64,000 bases of DNA from Torymus aiolomorphi. Taxonomy: Eukaryota > Arthropoda > Insecta > Hymenoptera > Torymidae. The position numbers were made by a program, and so were the translations under genes. Under the pieces are notes generated by a model. It had not been told where the DNA came from and did no database searches. It saw only the letters and a list, made by a program, of their open reading frames with translations. Every line of letters starts with the position of its first letter. The first letter of the stretch is position 1. The DNA lies in NCBI GenBank assembly GCA_036365515.1, contig CM070874.1, positions 109,877,235 to 109,941,234 of the forward strand. Reading direction: 5' to 3'. Of this stretch, positions 50,301 to 60,016 are shown piece after piece.

Positions 50301-51696
50301 TGCTCCACCTTGACCGCTCACTCCACCATGAGATCCGCCGTGAGAACCTCCTTGAGAACCAATTCCAAAGGATCCGCTAATCCCACCGTGGCCACCATGG
50401 CCTCCTTGAGCTCCAGTTCCGGAGCTGGCACCACCTTGACCAGAAGATGAGCCACCAAACGAGCCACCGAAAGATCCTCCAGATCCAACTTGTCCGCTAG
50501 TACCACCATGGGCACCACCTTGACCGCTCACTCCACCGTGAGTTCCTCCATGCGAACCAAAGGATCCGCTGATACTCCCGTGATGTCCACCTTGAACTCC
50601 TCCTTGGGTAACGGTGCCTACATTAGTTCCACCTTGGCCTGATCCTGATCCACCAAACGATCCTCCGAATCCTCCCTGGCCACTAGCACCTCCTTGAGCA
50701 CCGCCCTGCCCAGATATTCCGCCGCTGGCTCCGCCATGGGAGCCTCCGTGAGTTCCAAATCCAAACGACCCACCAAATCCGAATCCACTTCCGTGACCAC
50801 CATGAATTCCTCCATACGATTCAGTACCTACACTGGCTCCACCATGACCAGATCCTGAGGCGCCAAAACTACCTTGACCACTAGTTCCGCCTTGGGCACT
50901 TCCTTGACCAGTTGCGCTGCCGCTAGCTGCGCCATGTGAACCGCCATGAAAACCTGTTCCGAAGTGGCCACCAAAACCACCGTGAATTCCGCCATGTCCG
51001 TGAAAGAAGGGATTGTGAGAAACAGCGATCGCACCAGTGCCAGTCGTAGCAGCAGAGCTAGAAACGGAACCGCTTGCAGAAGCTCCACCAGCTATCGCTC
51101 CTTGGTCGTTACTATTCGAGAAAGTTCCACTGATGGCACATCCATTGTTATTGCATCCACCTTGGGGCTGGAAAGGACTATCTGCAGCCATCCACCAGTA
51201 CTGACCACCACCTTTTACTCCGGAAGATCCTCCGATCTGGTTGTTGATTTCATTGCTTAAGACGGATCCTCCCTCGACATTTAAGAAACCAGTTCCAGGA
51301 TTCGGCAGTGCACCGAATCCAACCTGCGACTGTACATCCGCATTCGCATTACCAACAGCGGATGCACCCGAAGCACCGGCAAAGAGATTAGCTGGAACGT
51401 GACCACTAACGGACGCAGAGGAAAAGGCGCTGCTCTGGCTGTGACTAGCGCCACTTGTGCTGTATCCGGATTTCTGTTGACCCTTGAAAGGCTGTCCTTT
51501 GATGACTCCACCGAATTCTACGTCCTCTTCATTTGACTGGCTATAGCTGTTCGAGTTTGAGTTTGATTTGCCCTTTCTATAATGATAACCGTCTTCAAGC
51601 AGAGTACCGTCTGCGATCTCAGCCTTGGCATTGGCATAACAGACCAATGCAGCCAGACCTAACGTTAGGACCTGCAGCCCCCTCATTCTGTGGTAC
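47328..51696 (-). CDS. Exon A2: signal peptide, Gly/Ser-rich tandem repeats and first half of CLIP-1
   Basis: The acceptor GTTTTAG at 51697-51703 is followed by 10 leader bases and ATG at 51686. The first 22 residues (MRGLQVLTLGLAALVCYANAKA) are a good signal peptide. Next come a Ser/Asn-rich stretch, a conserved-looking GGGQYWWMAADSPF motif, then about 1,100 residues of Gly, Ser, His and Gln repeats. The most regular units are 66 aa (198 bp), for example SGQVGSGGSFGGSFGGSSSG. The exon ends CSGAGKICVTKNQCVNGYVS...VNHQ: three cysteines in the C-x5-C-x5-C spacing of a CLIP domain. The donor CAG|GTAAGAC (GT at 47327-47326) ends it in phase 0 after 1,453 codons; the frame runs only 12 more codons into the intron before a stop. 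Gly-rich extensions suggest an extracellular, matrix- or silk-like role, which is inference. Other open frames across this exon are repeat shadows. Confidence 0.9.
47600..51000 (-). repeat. Coding tandem repeats, 198-bp (66-aa) unit
   Basis: The Gly/Ser-rich exon is built of imperfect tandem units. Between about 49,130 and 50,530 the period is exactly 198 bp over at least six units, with one shortened 141-bp unit (47 aa, lacking the GQSGISGSFQVGSQ segment). Both lengths are multiples of three, so copy changes keep the frame. Towards each end the units become irregular. Assembly collapse or expansion is possible in such an array. Confidence 0.85.
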
Positions 51697-53281
51697 CTAA
51701 AACAAAGTTTACAAAAAATAACTGTTTTAGACGTTGTAAAAAATAAGAATAATAAGTAAAAAAAAAATTAATAAATAATTAATGAAATTTAATTCGTCTT
51801 CCTAATTTTTTAATAATTTTTATTGAATTATACTATGAAAAATACTACATACAAACTAAACATATAAATAATAGCAAGTAAAGTAGCAAGATAATAATCG
51901 AATACAAAGTTATAATAAATGAAATTTCTTTTATTAATGGGGATATTCTTTATAATAATTTTGTTAATGATTTAGCAACAATTTTCTCATGTAATTAAAT
52001 GGTTTTAAAATATTGAAAATAAACAATAAGGAACATAAGCTATTAATAGATCCTGCCACATCCCCTTGATACGTTCATTTTATTATTATATAAGCTAAAA
52101 CTCTATTACTAATAGATCTAGTCGATTTTGAAAGAAGATGCTGTTTTCAAGGTCTTGCAGAAATAGAAAGGGTCATCGAAATGTAACAATTCAGAACTAG
52201 CTATTCATTGTCTAGAGTTCTCACGATATACATTGCCGCACAGGAAAGAGTAAGTATCAAGATGAGAACCGTGTATTGGATAATGCAATAATATTTACGC
52301 TATCTTGCCAAATCAGAAACGATTTCATTTCCTAAAGTGTATTTTACGAAAATAAAAAAACATCTTCCAGTGAGCCACTTACGGACAACACGCGATGTTA
52401 TCATTTTTGACAAGACTCGCGCACAAAGAAAAAAAACTACGAATTCAAGTGCACTAATCGCCTACTAATTCCGAGCCGTCCGCGCGTTACGTAATCGCCA
52501 CTTAAAGGACCCAAAGAGATTATTTATCATTCAAGTCAGCGCATGAGAGGAGAGAAGCAGATAATGCATGTACTGGAAATCCGAAACTTTGACAGTTCGC
52601 CCGCGTACGCGCATGCGTAATGCCGATTTTGTTGAAACCACGCGCGAGGGAGGAGGCAACCCGAGAATTTACGTCGCTCTTGAACGCGCGCGCGTGTATA
52701 ATCGAATATCATTGGGTATCGCGCGCGTCAAAATAAACGCGTGTACGCGATAAATAATTTCGAGCCGAGTGCAATTGAACATTGATTCGCTCTGGCTGGA
52801 TTGTGCAAGTGCAGTCTGTGTACGTGACCCAGTGCGGGCGGGGGGCCGCGAGACTCTTTGTAATCGACATTAATTGCCGGTGCTTTATAACGCGAGAGAT
52901 GATTAATGGCCGCGGGCTCGACTCGCGGTGACAATTTTTATTTTATTTTTAGTCTCGCTTTGATTAACAGTGCAAATGCAAATTACGGGCTTCTTTATGG
53001 TCTGATTCAAGCTTGTAAAATATATGATTCGGAGACAGTTTAAATAATGATTTTTTCGTGTGTATTATTGTTAGAAAAATATTTTAATATTGAAAAGATT
53101 GTGTTTTATAAGTACATTTTGATTTGCATAATAAATTTACTACAGATATGAATTAAATAACTATGAGAAATAAGTATAAGAGAAATATTAGATAATCAAA
53201 ATCAAGAAAACTCTTTCTAAATAACAATGATAATTTTCAAAACGTTTTTCGAGCTTCGTGAATTATCTATTTTGATTGTGT

Positions 53282-53738
53282 TGTTACGGGTAGAAGATTT
53301 CAATACATATAGTAAGCGCAGTAGCAAGGCGGCGATAGCCGCAAGTCAGCATTATAGACGAAACGCAAAAGAGTTTCCCGAACAGAAAAAATTGGCAATA
53401 GCCCACTCATAGATGGTCAATGAAAGAGGGGATCATCTTGAGTTTGGCTATAAAAGCCGAAAAGAAAGGAAGTCATGACGACCAGTCCAGTAGACCAGCC
53501 ACCGCGTCAATCTGCCGAGACGACTGACAACCAGACCACCGAGTCAGCCACGTACAGGCAGTCTACATACTACCGCGTCGTGCAATTTATTCCGCAGCGC
53601 CTCTGTCTCTCGATGCCAGTAAACTTAATAAACGTTGACTATTCTACCTTATACATTTATTCGTATTACTTCTATTCCACCTGTCTGGGCTCATAACCCG
53701 GACAGGCCCCAAGAATCAGAATCCCTTTACACGTCACA
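53282..53738 (+). mobile_element. Solo LTR of a retrotransposon
   Basis: Starts TGTTACGGGTAGAAG and ends ACACGTCACA (TG...CA), flanked by GTGT at 53278-53281 and 53739-53742. Inside are TATAAAAG (about 53450) and AATAAA (about 53625), the expected promoter and polyadenylation signals in plus orientation. Length 457 bp and a 4-bp duplication suit a Ty3/gypsy-type element. No internal retroviral genes are present, so it is a recombination remnant. The short open frame at 53475-53696 is LTR sequence, not a gene. Confidence 0.8.
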
Positions 53739-54876
53739 GTGTTTATAAATATAATTTCGAATTTCATTAAACACCACTTTTTTTATAGAATCAATCATAA
53801 GTGAAATAATTTATATCTATTATTAGTAAAAGATTGGATGTCAATCAATAACATTTTTTCATAATACATATAAAATTGTCTAGGCAACTCAATTCACCAA
53901 ACTGTCAATAATCTTCTTATACTCATTTACAGAATTTTAATTTGCAATCCTCAATATATTTAAATAATGCCTTTAAACGTATTTCAAATCTAATCTTCTC
54001 TTGCAATAGCTAGAGATTTTCAATTAAATCATTCATTATGATGTAATTTACGATGTAAAAAAAAAATGTAAAAATTCACACCTATAAGAAAAACCATCCT
54101 CAAAAGATACAACTATTCATTATCAGAACCGCTTCTTACGCATATATCAGATAACCTCTCTACATATCAAATCTGACTAAAATCAAAAACATGGCGGCAC
54201 AACAGAGACCCAATATCAACTACACAATCATCGTGCACTTCAAAAAATTTACTCCAAACTCCGATTACAACACCGTACAAATATTCACCACGCACAATGC
54301 ACGAGCAACCACCTACACTTGCACACATATATATTATTTCCTACGTAACATCAGCTACACCCAAAAAAAGAATACCTCTCGAATGCACCTACATCGAGTC
54401 CGCCCGAAGAAACCATTGACATACGCACACGGATAAGCGCGCGAATTTATCACCGGTCGCGGTCCATAAGCGCGTGTACAATCGCGGCGCATATCGGCAT
54501 CATACGTCAGCCGCACGAAATCCGATCGCTACACGCGACGAACCGTTTTGGGCCAACGCTCTCGTGCATACCTATATACATATATACGCCTGCACGCTGC
54601 ACGTGTGCGCGTATATCTGCGGCGGCGCCGGCTGCGACCCGCCATTTGTCCACGTCCCTGTCACTTTTGTCAATCACTCACGGCGCGCGGCGCGTGCGCC
54701 TCTCGATTGTGTTTCGTTCTCTTGCTTTTTCGTAATAACGAAATGCGCGAATGTTTGCTTTCTTATGTGGGTTCTGCGGATGTCATCTTTGCAATACACG
54801 GAGTTGAATGTAAATTGTAATGTTTATTTTTTTTTTATTTTAAAATTTAAAAAGAAATTAAAAATACTGAAGAAGC

Positions 54877-55393
54877 TGAAATTGTCTGAGTCCGATAAAA
54901 TAGCATAGGATGAGATGATTAATTACCATATTATATTCTCATTGAACAATTATATTGGTAAAGATTTTTGAAATAACAAGACTTTAATATTTGGTTACAT
55001 GTTACGCTACTCATACATACTTCATATAAAATAAACAAAAAATACAAAAACTTAAATAAATAACGCGACATTTGTTATCGTTTATATTACTTTTTATAAT
55101 TACTTCGTGGAAACATGAAAATGAAAAAATAAAGTAATTATTGAATGCCTATTTATATAAGTTTTTGTATTTTTCGTTGATTGTGTACATATATTACAGT
55201 ATGGATGCAGTAGCGTGACATGTAACGGAATATTAAAAAGTCTTTTTATTTGAAAAATCTTTACCAATATAATCATTCTCTTATTATCCAACACGTTTGT
55301 TGTGTCAGATAATACTACACGTATACAATAATAAATGAGATTATAATATGGTAATCATCTCATCCCATGCTTTATCGGATTCACACAATTTCA
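54877..55393. repeat. Long inverted repeat (hairpin), arms about 200 bases
   Basis: TGAAATTGTCTGAGTCCGAT at the left returns inverted at the right (ATCGGATTCACACAATTTCA). The arms run roughly 54877-55068 and 55150-55393 with indels; the right arm carries an extra segment of about 50 bases. Shared blocks include TATATTGGTAAAGATTTTT and AAAATACAAAAACTTA. It may be a MITE or a foldback element; no target duplication was identified. Confidence 0.75.
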
Positions 55394-55794
55394 ATAATGC
55401 CGTTACATAAATAGTCATCAAATATTCATAACGAAAGTATATGAGTAAAAATATAATTAATAGTTAGAGGAGGCGGATAGATTAATGACCTGTACATCCA
55501 TTTGATACATTTCACTTTCTACTCCCCCCCCCCCCCGTATATATGTGCAGCCTCATTTTTCATTTTTTTCGCATTTTGCATACACGCGTCAATCACACTG
55601 CGCCGACAAAAGTTCCAAAAACGTTTGAACTACTTATATTTTCGCAACACTACAGACACACGGTTTGAATGTCATGCGTTATTCGAAATTGAGAAACGTG
55701 CGCGGGATACCCTAGCGCCGTTCTCGTTGTTTTCATTCAATGGAAACGAAAGCGCGTATAAATGAATGAAGCCTTTTCTGAATTGTAAATGGCG

Positions 55795-55820
55795 CGTGTG
55801 TGCGTGTGTGTGTGTGTGTG

Positions 55821-55884
<64 letters not shown>
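55795..55884. repeat. (GT)n/(TA)n microsatellite
   Basis: Two GT runs separated by a short TA run. Confidence 0.95.
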
Positions 55885-55885
<1 letters not shown>

Positions 55886-57538
55886 CTGTTATTTTAATTC
55901 GCAGGCTGCTGCGGCTTTTTTTCGTATACACATCGGACTCGCGACGACGCGCGGATTGATCGCCGGTTGTCGAATATCACGCCGGGAGTAATATTTTCGA
56001 CTGCGGGCGTACTTTCGATTTTGCGAATTTTGGGGTTTTGTTGATGAAGACCTCATGCGAAACAAGATATATGTATATATGCGTTAAACGATGTGTGTCT
56101 CGAACGAAGGTAATTTTTTTTTTAATTTGCGACGATGATTATGCGCGCCCGTGGTGTGCTTTCACATTTGTGTTTTAATTTTTATTCCGTAAAGAACGGG
56201 GACTGCTACTGCTACGGGCTAAATAGCCGCGAGAACTGAATCTACACACAGCGCACAATGTTTTGAATTACATAACTGATTAAGTCACTGCAAAAAATTT
56301 GTGTAAGCGTTACTACACAGTTAATAAAAGACTTATATAGGTGCGTTTATATTTACTATTTATTGTGTAAAAGCTTGACGATTTGTAAACAATTTATTGG
56401 TTGTGTTGTAATGCTGTGAACTATCAAAGAAATGGTAGTTTGTTCAACAAAAGATTGTATGTTTGTATTTAACTATGACATTAAAGAAACAGCATTAATT
56501 ACACTATAATTGTTTAGCAGGTCAATCAAATCATTTTTTGTTGACTTTCACAAATTTATTATGATTCCTGTAATAAGATCTAATCGATTTCCATAGTGAA
56601 TTTCTAACAACTTTTTTTCTTCCAACTGATCAATTAGCATCTAAAGTTCCGTATTCTAATACGAGAATGATGTAATTGTTTATTTCCAAGTTCATGAATA
56701 AATATTATTAAATTAAATATAATCGCTTAACTTTTAGCTAATAACTAAATTCTAATGCAATGATTCTCCTCACAATATTCACCTATGTCAATCAATTATT
56801 TAAAAACAAAAATCTACAGCCAAAAGGGCCTACTATTCCGGTTTTCGAGACATTCATATCGGGATCGAAGGCCGACTTTTTTTTGTTTTCCTCGAAAACG
56901 GCACCTTTATGCTAAATCGTCAATCAATAGAATTAAAATTCGGAAGCAATTAGGTACGAACAACGTTTTGAATGAAAGAAGATATATTATATCCATCACG
57001 AAATACGTCGATTATTATTCTATGACATCATTCGCAGGAAAATCCAGAAGAAAACTCGGAAGAATGAATGAAGGACTGCTCATCGGCGCGTTCAAGTACG
57101 ACAAAATTACTAAAAACCATCGACTAGTTTATAAATAACTTGTAGCCATTACCAGCACTATCTATCAATTTGTTTGCCACCTTAATAGCACAATTCCCAT
57201 CAAATTTATCTCCTATTATGACAACCTCAAATCGCCGATTAATTCATCGCTTACACTTATTGATATGAATCAGCCGACGAAATTAAAAAAACTCATTCAT
57301 ACCCGCCGCGCGCTAGAGCGTATTTATGCTAATCGGCAGGGGTATATGTATACCGCGCTATCGCGCACCACCACCGTCATATACATAATCGCTAAATTAT
57401 GTCCGTCACAGAAGCACTTTTCTCGCCACCGTCTCAATCAAAAATCCAAAAGCCGCGGAAAAAAAACAAAATTATTCAAATCGTCACTGCAGGAGGTGTA
57501 TATATATATACAGAAGCCGCGCAAACACACGCACTTAC

Positions 57539-57735
57539 CTGAAAATAAAAGCGCTCCCAGGAGCAGTAAAACGTCGAGCCGCGACAAGACTCTGCCGCTT
57601 CCTCTTCTCGTGGTAGTGTTTAAAGGGCCTCCTCTCTTCGAACGCACACGCGGCGAACAATAGGTATAGTCTGACGAGAGAGTGAGTACAACACAACGCA
57701 GGTGTGCGCGACGTGGAAGGAAAGTCAGGGTGACT
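57539..57735 (-). other. Non-coding first exon A1 (5' UTR), donor at 57538
   Basis: From the predicted start at 57735 to a textbook donor, TTTCAG|GTAAGTGCG with GT at 57538-57537. I see no ATG on the minus strand in this 197-base exon, so it would be leader sequence joined to the acceptor before 51696. One frame is open through the exon and near its 3' end encodes a hydrophobic run (RLDVLLLLGALLFSG) like a signal peptide, but it has no start codon after the TATA box. The join to the Gly-rich exon is inferred from strand, donor strength and absence of a better candidate. Confidence 0.55.
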
Positions 57736-57767
57736 GGCGACGCCTCCACGTACCGGCGACTCTTATA
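57733..57767 (-). promoter_or_regulatory. Promoter A: TATA box plus CCAGT initiator
   Basis: Read on the minus strand, GGTATAAGAG (TATAAG at 57767-57762) is followed by GCCAGTCACC, whose A at 57735 is a fitting start of transcription 32 bases after the first T of TATAAG. This matches insect TATA-Inr spacing. It lies just ahead of a non-coding first exon with a consensus donor. Assignment to the Gly-rich exon 5.8 kb downstream is inferred. Confidence 0.62.
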
Positions 57768-59170
57768 CCCATCCCGCGTGCGTATACACGCGCACGCATA
57801 TATATACACACGTACGCGTACGGTGAAGCAGGAGCGCGCGGGCGCTAGAGGAGCGCATCCCCCCACCGAACACACATCGCACACACGCGTATACACACAC
57901 TTTGGTTGCGTGTGATGATCCTCGTCATCCGAAGAGACGATGAAGAAGCGCGGATGCGACCCACCTGTGATGTGTACCTGCGGCGGTTACTAACACACAC
58001 ACACATGTGCACGTGTAATACAAGAGCCTATCCTGGAGCTATTAAAAGGAGTAGCGTGATGTATGCGACGACTGCTGATGAACACGATATAGTTATGGAG
58101 CCGGTGAATTTCGGGGTTTCCGCGATCAAGATTGGCGGCATTCCACCTATGATGTTCACTTAAGGGTGCTGCTAAATCTTGCGGACGACGGAGTATTTTT
58201 TCTGCCTCGGTGGGTTCCTGTATTACAAGTTAAATGTGAGAGAGAGAGGGAGAGCAGCATGAGAAAATTCATTGGCTATAAATGGACTTGTTGGAACGAC
58301 GATAAAAATATAATTCTATTTTGAGTCTGAGTATTTTTACATTTATAAAAATATATAGATAAAATTTTTAATAAAGAAAAAAAAAGTTAAAATATTTGTT
58401 ATTTAGCTAATCCAAATTTGGTTGAAGATTTTATTTTTATATAGTTTTCTATATACGTATTAAATGACAATATATTTGCCGACAAAAGTTTCCTATACAT
58501 AAACCCCCTCGGTGTGAATGACTTCGGTGGACATAAACATCCCGAATTCAGGAAAACGAATCTAAAATTTTAATTTATAATTCATTCACAGAAGAAAAAA
58601 TGGTAATTGGCTCCCGAGAAACATGCAAAACTGTAATTCGGACTGATAAAAATCGAATAAACGTTTCTTCCAAGTGCGTTTATAATATTCATCTTATCGT
58701 ATAACACAATGCAAGTGATAATTTTGGAAATTAATTATACCGAAACCCCATAGTCGCATACGGATCTCACGAAATTCAACGATCGGATATATGTTGGTGA
58801 ATTTTAATGTAGCGCGCGCGCCTTATTTAATTCAGAATTAATGTCTTCTCCAAGACAAGTGTCGAAAAGATACAAAATCTTAATAAAACTGTTCTTACAG
58901 TGCATTCAACTTTGCAAATAAGGAGATTTCGAAATCTATTGGATTAGCAAAAATAGCGTAGGTGTCAAATGGTCGGCTTACTATCATATTTATGAGTACC
59001 TATAATGGCACCGCCGTTAATAATTTTAAAACCGTAATAACTTTAAAAAAATATTTTCATTTTTTTATACGGAGAAAAATAATTAAATATTTGAAAAATT
59101 TAATAAATATTTTAAATATGTATTTTTATCGATTGCAGCAGTTTTCTTTCGATTTCGAACAAAGTTTGTA

Positions 59171-60016
59171 TACTGAGAAAAATGTAGTAGGAAAATTTAG
59201 TACAAGTGTAAGAAAAATTACTATATTTTATAGCAATGGCAGGACACACTTGAATTGTATTAATTTTTAAAATGAACATAGTAATTTTTCTAACTTTTAT
59301 TAACCGAGCTCAAATTTAAAAAAAAATTATTATTTTTCATTATTTTGAATACACAGAACCGCATATATTTTTAATGGTCTAACATATAAATAAATAAATT
59401 AGGAAATAAACATTTTTTTTTGACGACGGTTGTATTCGAAGCCGGAATCTTTCGCATGCCAGTCGGACGCGCTAACCACTTACCCACATGGGAACCTCGA
59501 GTACAACATTTTGGAAAAGATATATGTGCTACCTTCGCTTACGAAAGAACTTTGATACTGATTTGATATCAATAATATAAAAAAATAACTTATAATTGTC
59601 GATGTTTTATTGACTTAAATGCTTGATAATCGGAAATTACGGGAGCAACATAACCTAAACCAGACACGTGGCGCTCTGGCGTCCACACGGTAAGTACTAT
59701 AGATAGAGCAATTTTTACTATATTGAGTAGCAAACTTATAATGATTAAAATAAAAATCATTAAAATCTGTTTTAATATTCACTATACCTAAATTTTTACT
59801 ATATGACATAGTAATTGTTGCTACAGTTATCATAATTTTTATTACAGTCATCGTAATTTTTATACGTTAGTTATTAGAAAAATTATTGTAAGTATATTAT
59901 TTATTTCAATAACTATTTTAAAAATTCGGCTAAGGCAAATATATCCTGCTGTTACTATAAAATATAGTCATTTTTCTTACACTTGCAGTAAATTTTCCTA
60001 CACATTTTTCTCAGTG
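59171..60016. mobile_element. 846-bp MITE, TA duplication, TACTGAG/CACTGAG ends
   Basis: Left end TACTGAGAAAAATGTAGTAG and right end CACATTTTTCTCAGTG are inverted copies. The match extends about 65 bases, with shared AAGTGTAAGAAAAAT and ACTATATTTTATAG blocks. Flanking TA sits at 59169-59170 and 60017-60018. The ends match the MITE at 27499-27743, so both belong to one family, presumably of Tc1/mariner type. The interior is non-coding and includes a tRNA-like sequence. Confidence 0.75.
59420..59496 (-). pseudogene. tRNA-like (SINE-like) sequence inside the MITE
   Basis: On the minus strand GTAAGTGGTTAGCGCGTCCG resembles a tRNA D-arm/A box, and GGCTTCGAATACAACC resembles a T-arm/B box about 20 bases further on. 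The spacing fits a tRNA-derived unit, but the acceptor and anticodon stems do not pair well. It is probably a degenerate tRNA or a SINE head, not a working tRNA. No amino acid identity is assigned. Confidence 0.5.

Larger units (their letters stand above)
51697..57538 (-). other. 5.8-kb first intron of form A
   Basis: From donor GT at 57538-57537 to acceptor AG at 51698-51697. It holds a solo LTR (53282-53738), a hairpin repeat (54877-55393), a poly-C run at 55524-55536 and a GT microsatellite at about 55795-55884. Otherwise it is AT-rich with CpG-rich patches (about 52.4-52.9 and 54.4-54.8 kb). A weaker donor at 52382 could define a different leader exon. Confidence 0.55.
1213..57735 (-). 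other. Whole gene model: clip-domain serine protease homologue with three alternative starts
   Basis: This is the span of the gene assembled from the exons listed separately. The product is a secreted pseudoprotease of the CLIP-A type, resembling insect scarface and prophenoloxidase-activating factor 2-like homologues; such proteins act outside the cell as cofactors or matrix/junction regulators, not as enzymes. Coding lengths sum to whole codons for every start: A 7,041 nt (2,346 aa), B 2,703 nt (900 aa), C 2,532 nt (843 aa). In the A form the order is signal peptide, Gly/Ser-rich repeats to about residue 1410, CLIP-1 at about 1424-1464, acidic/Pro linker, CLIP-2 at about 1552-1603, Gln/His/Pro repeats, and the protease-like domain from about 2044 to about 2290. 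All introns start GT and end AG. The scarface assignment is from memory of family motifs (GKCCRDPNYVDPWP) and is tentative, so no symbol is given. Alternatively the Gly-rich exon could belong to a separate gene, but phase and CLIP completion argue against that. Confidence 0.8.

Noticed and set aside
47289..51686. Gly-rich protein as a stand-alone single-exon gene of 1,465 aa
   Set aside because: The open frame would end inside a CLIP domain. A consensus donor at 47327 and the matching CLIP half at 18145-18208 explain it better.
52383..52540. Alternative leader exon for form A, donor GT at 52382-52381
   Set aside because: The donor is acceptable but I see no matching TATA-initiator pair upstream; the exon ending at 57539 has both. 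It cannot be excluded.
53475..53696. 73-aa plus-strand frame
   Set aside because: It lies wholly within the solo LTR between its TATA box and its 3' end.
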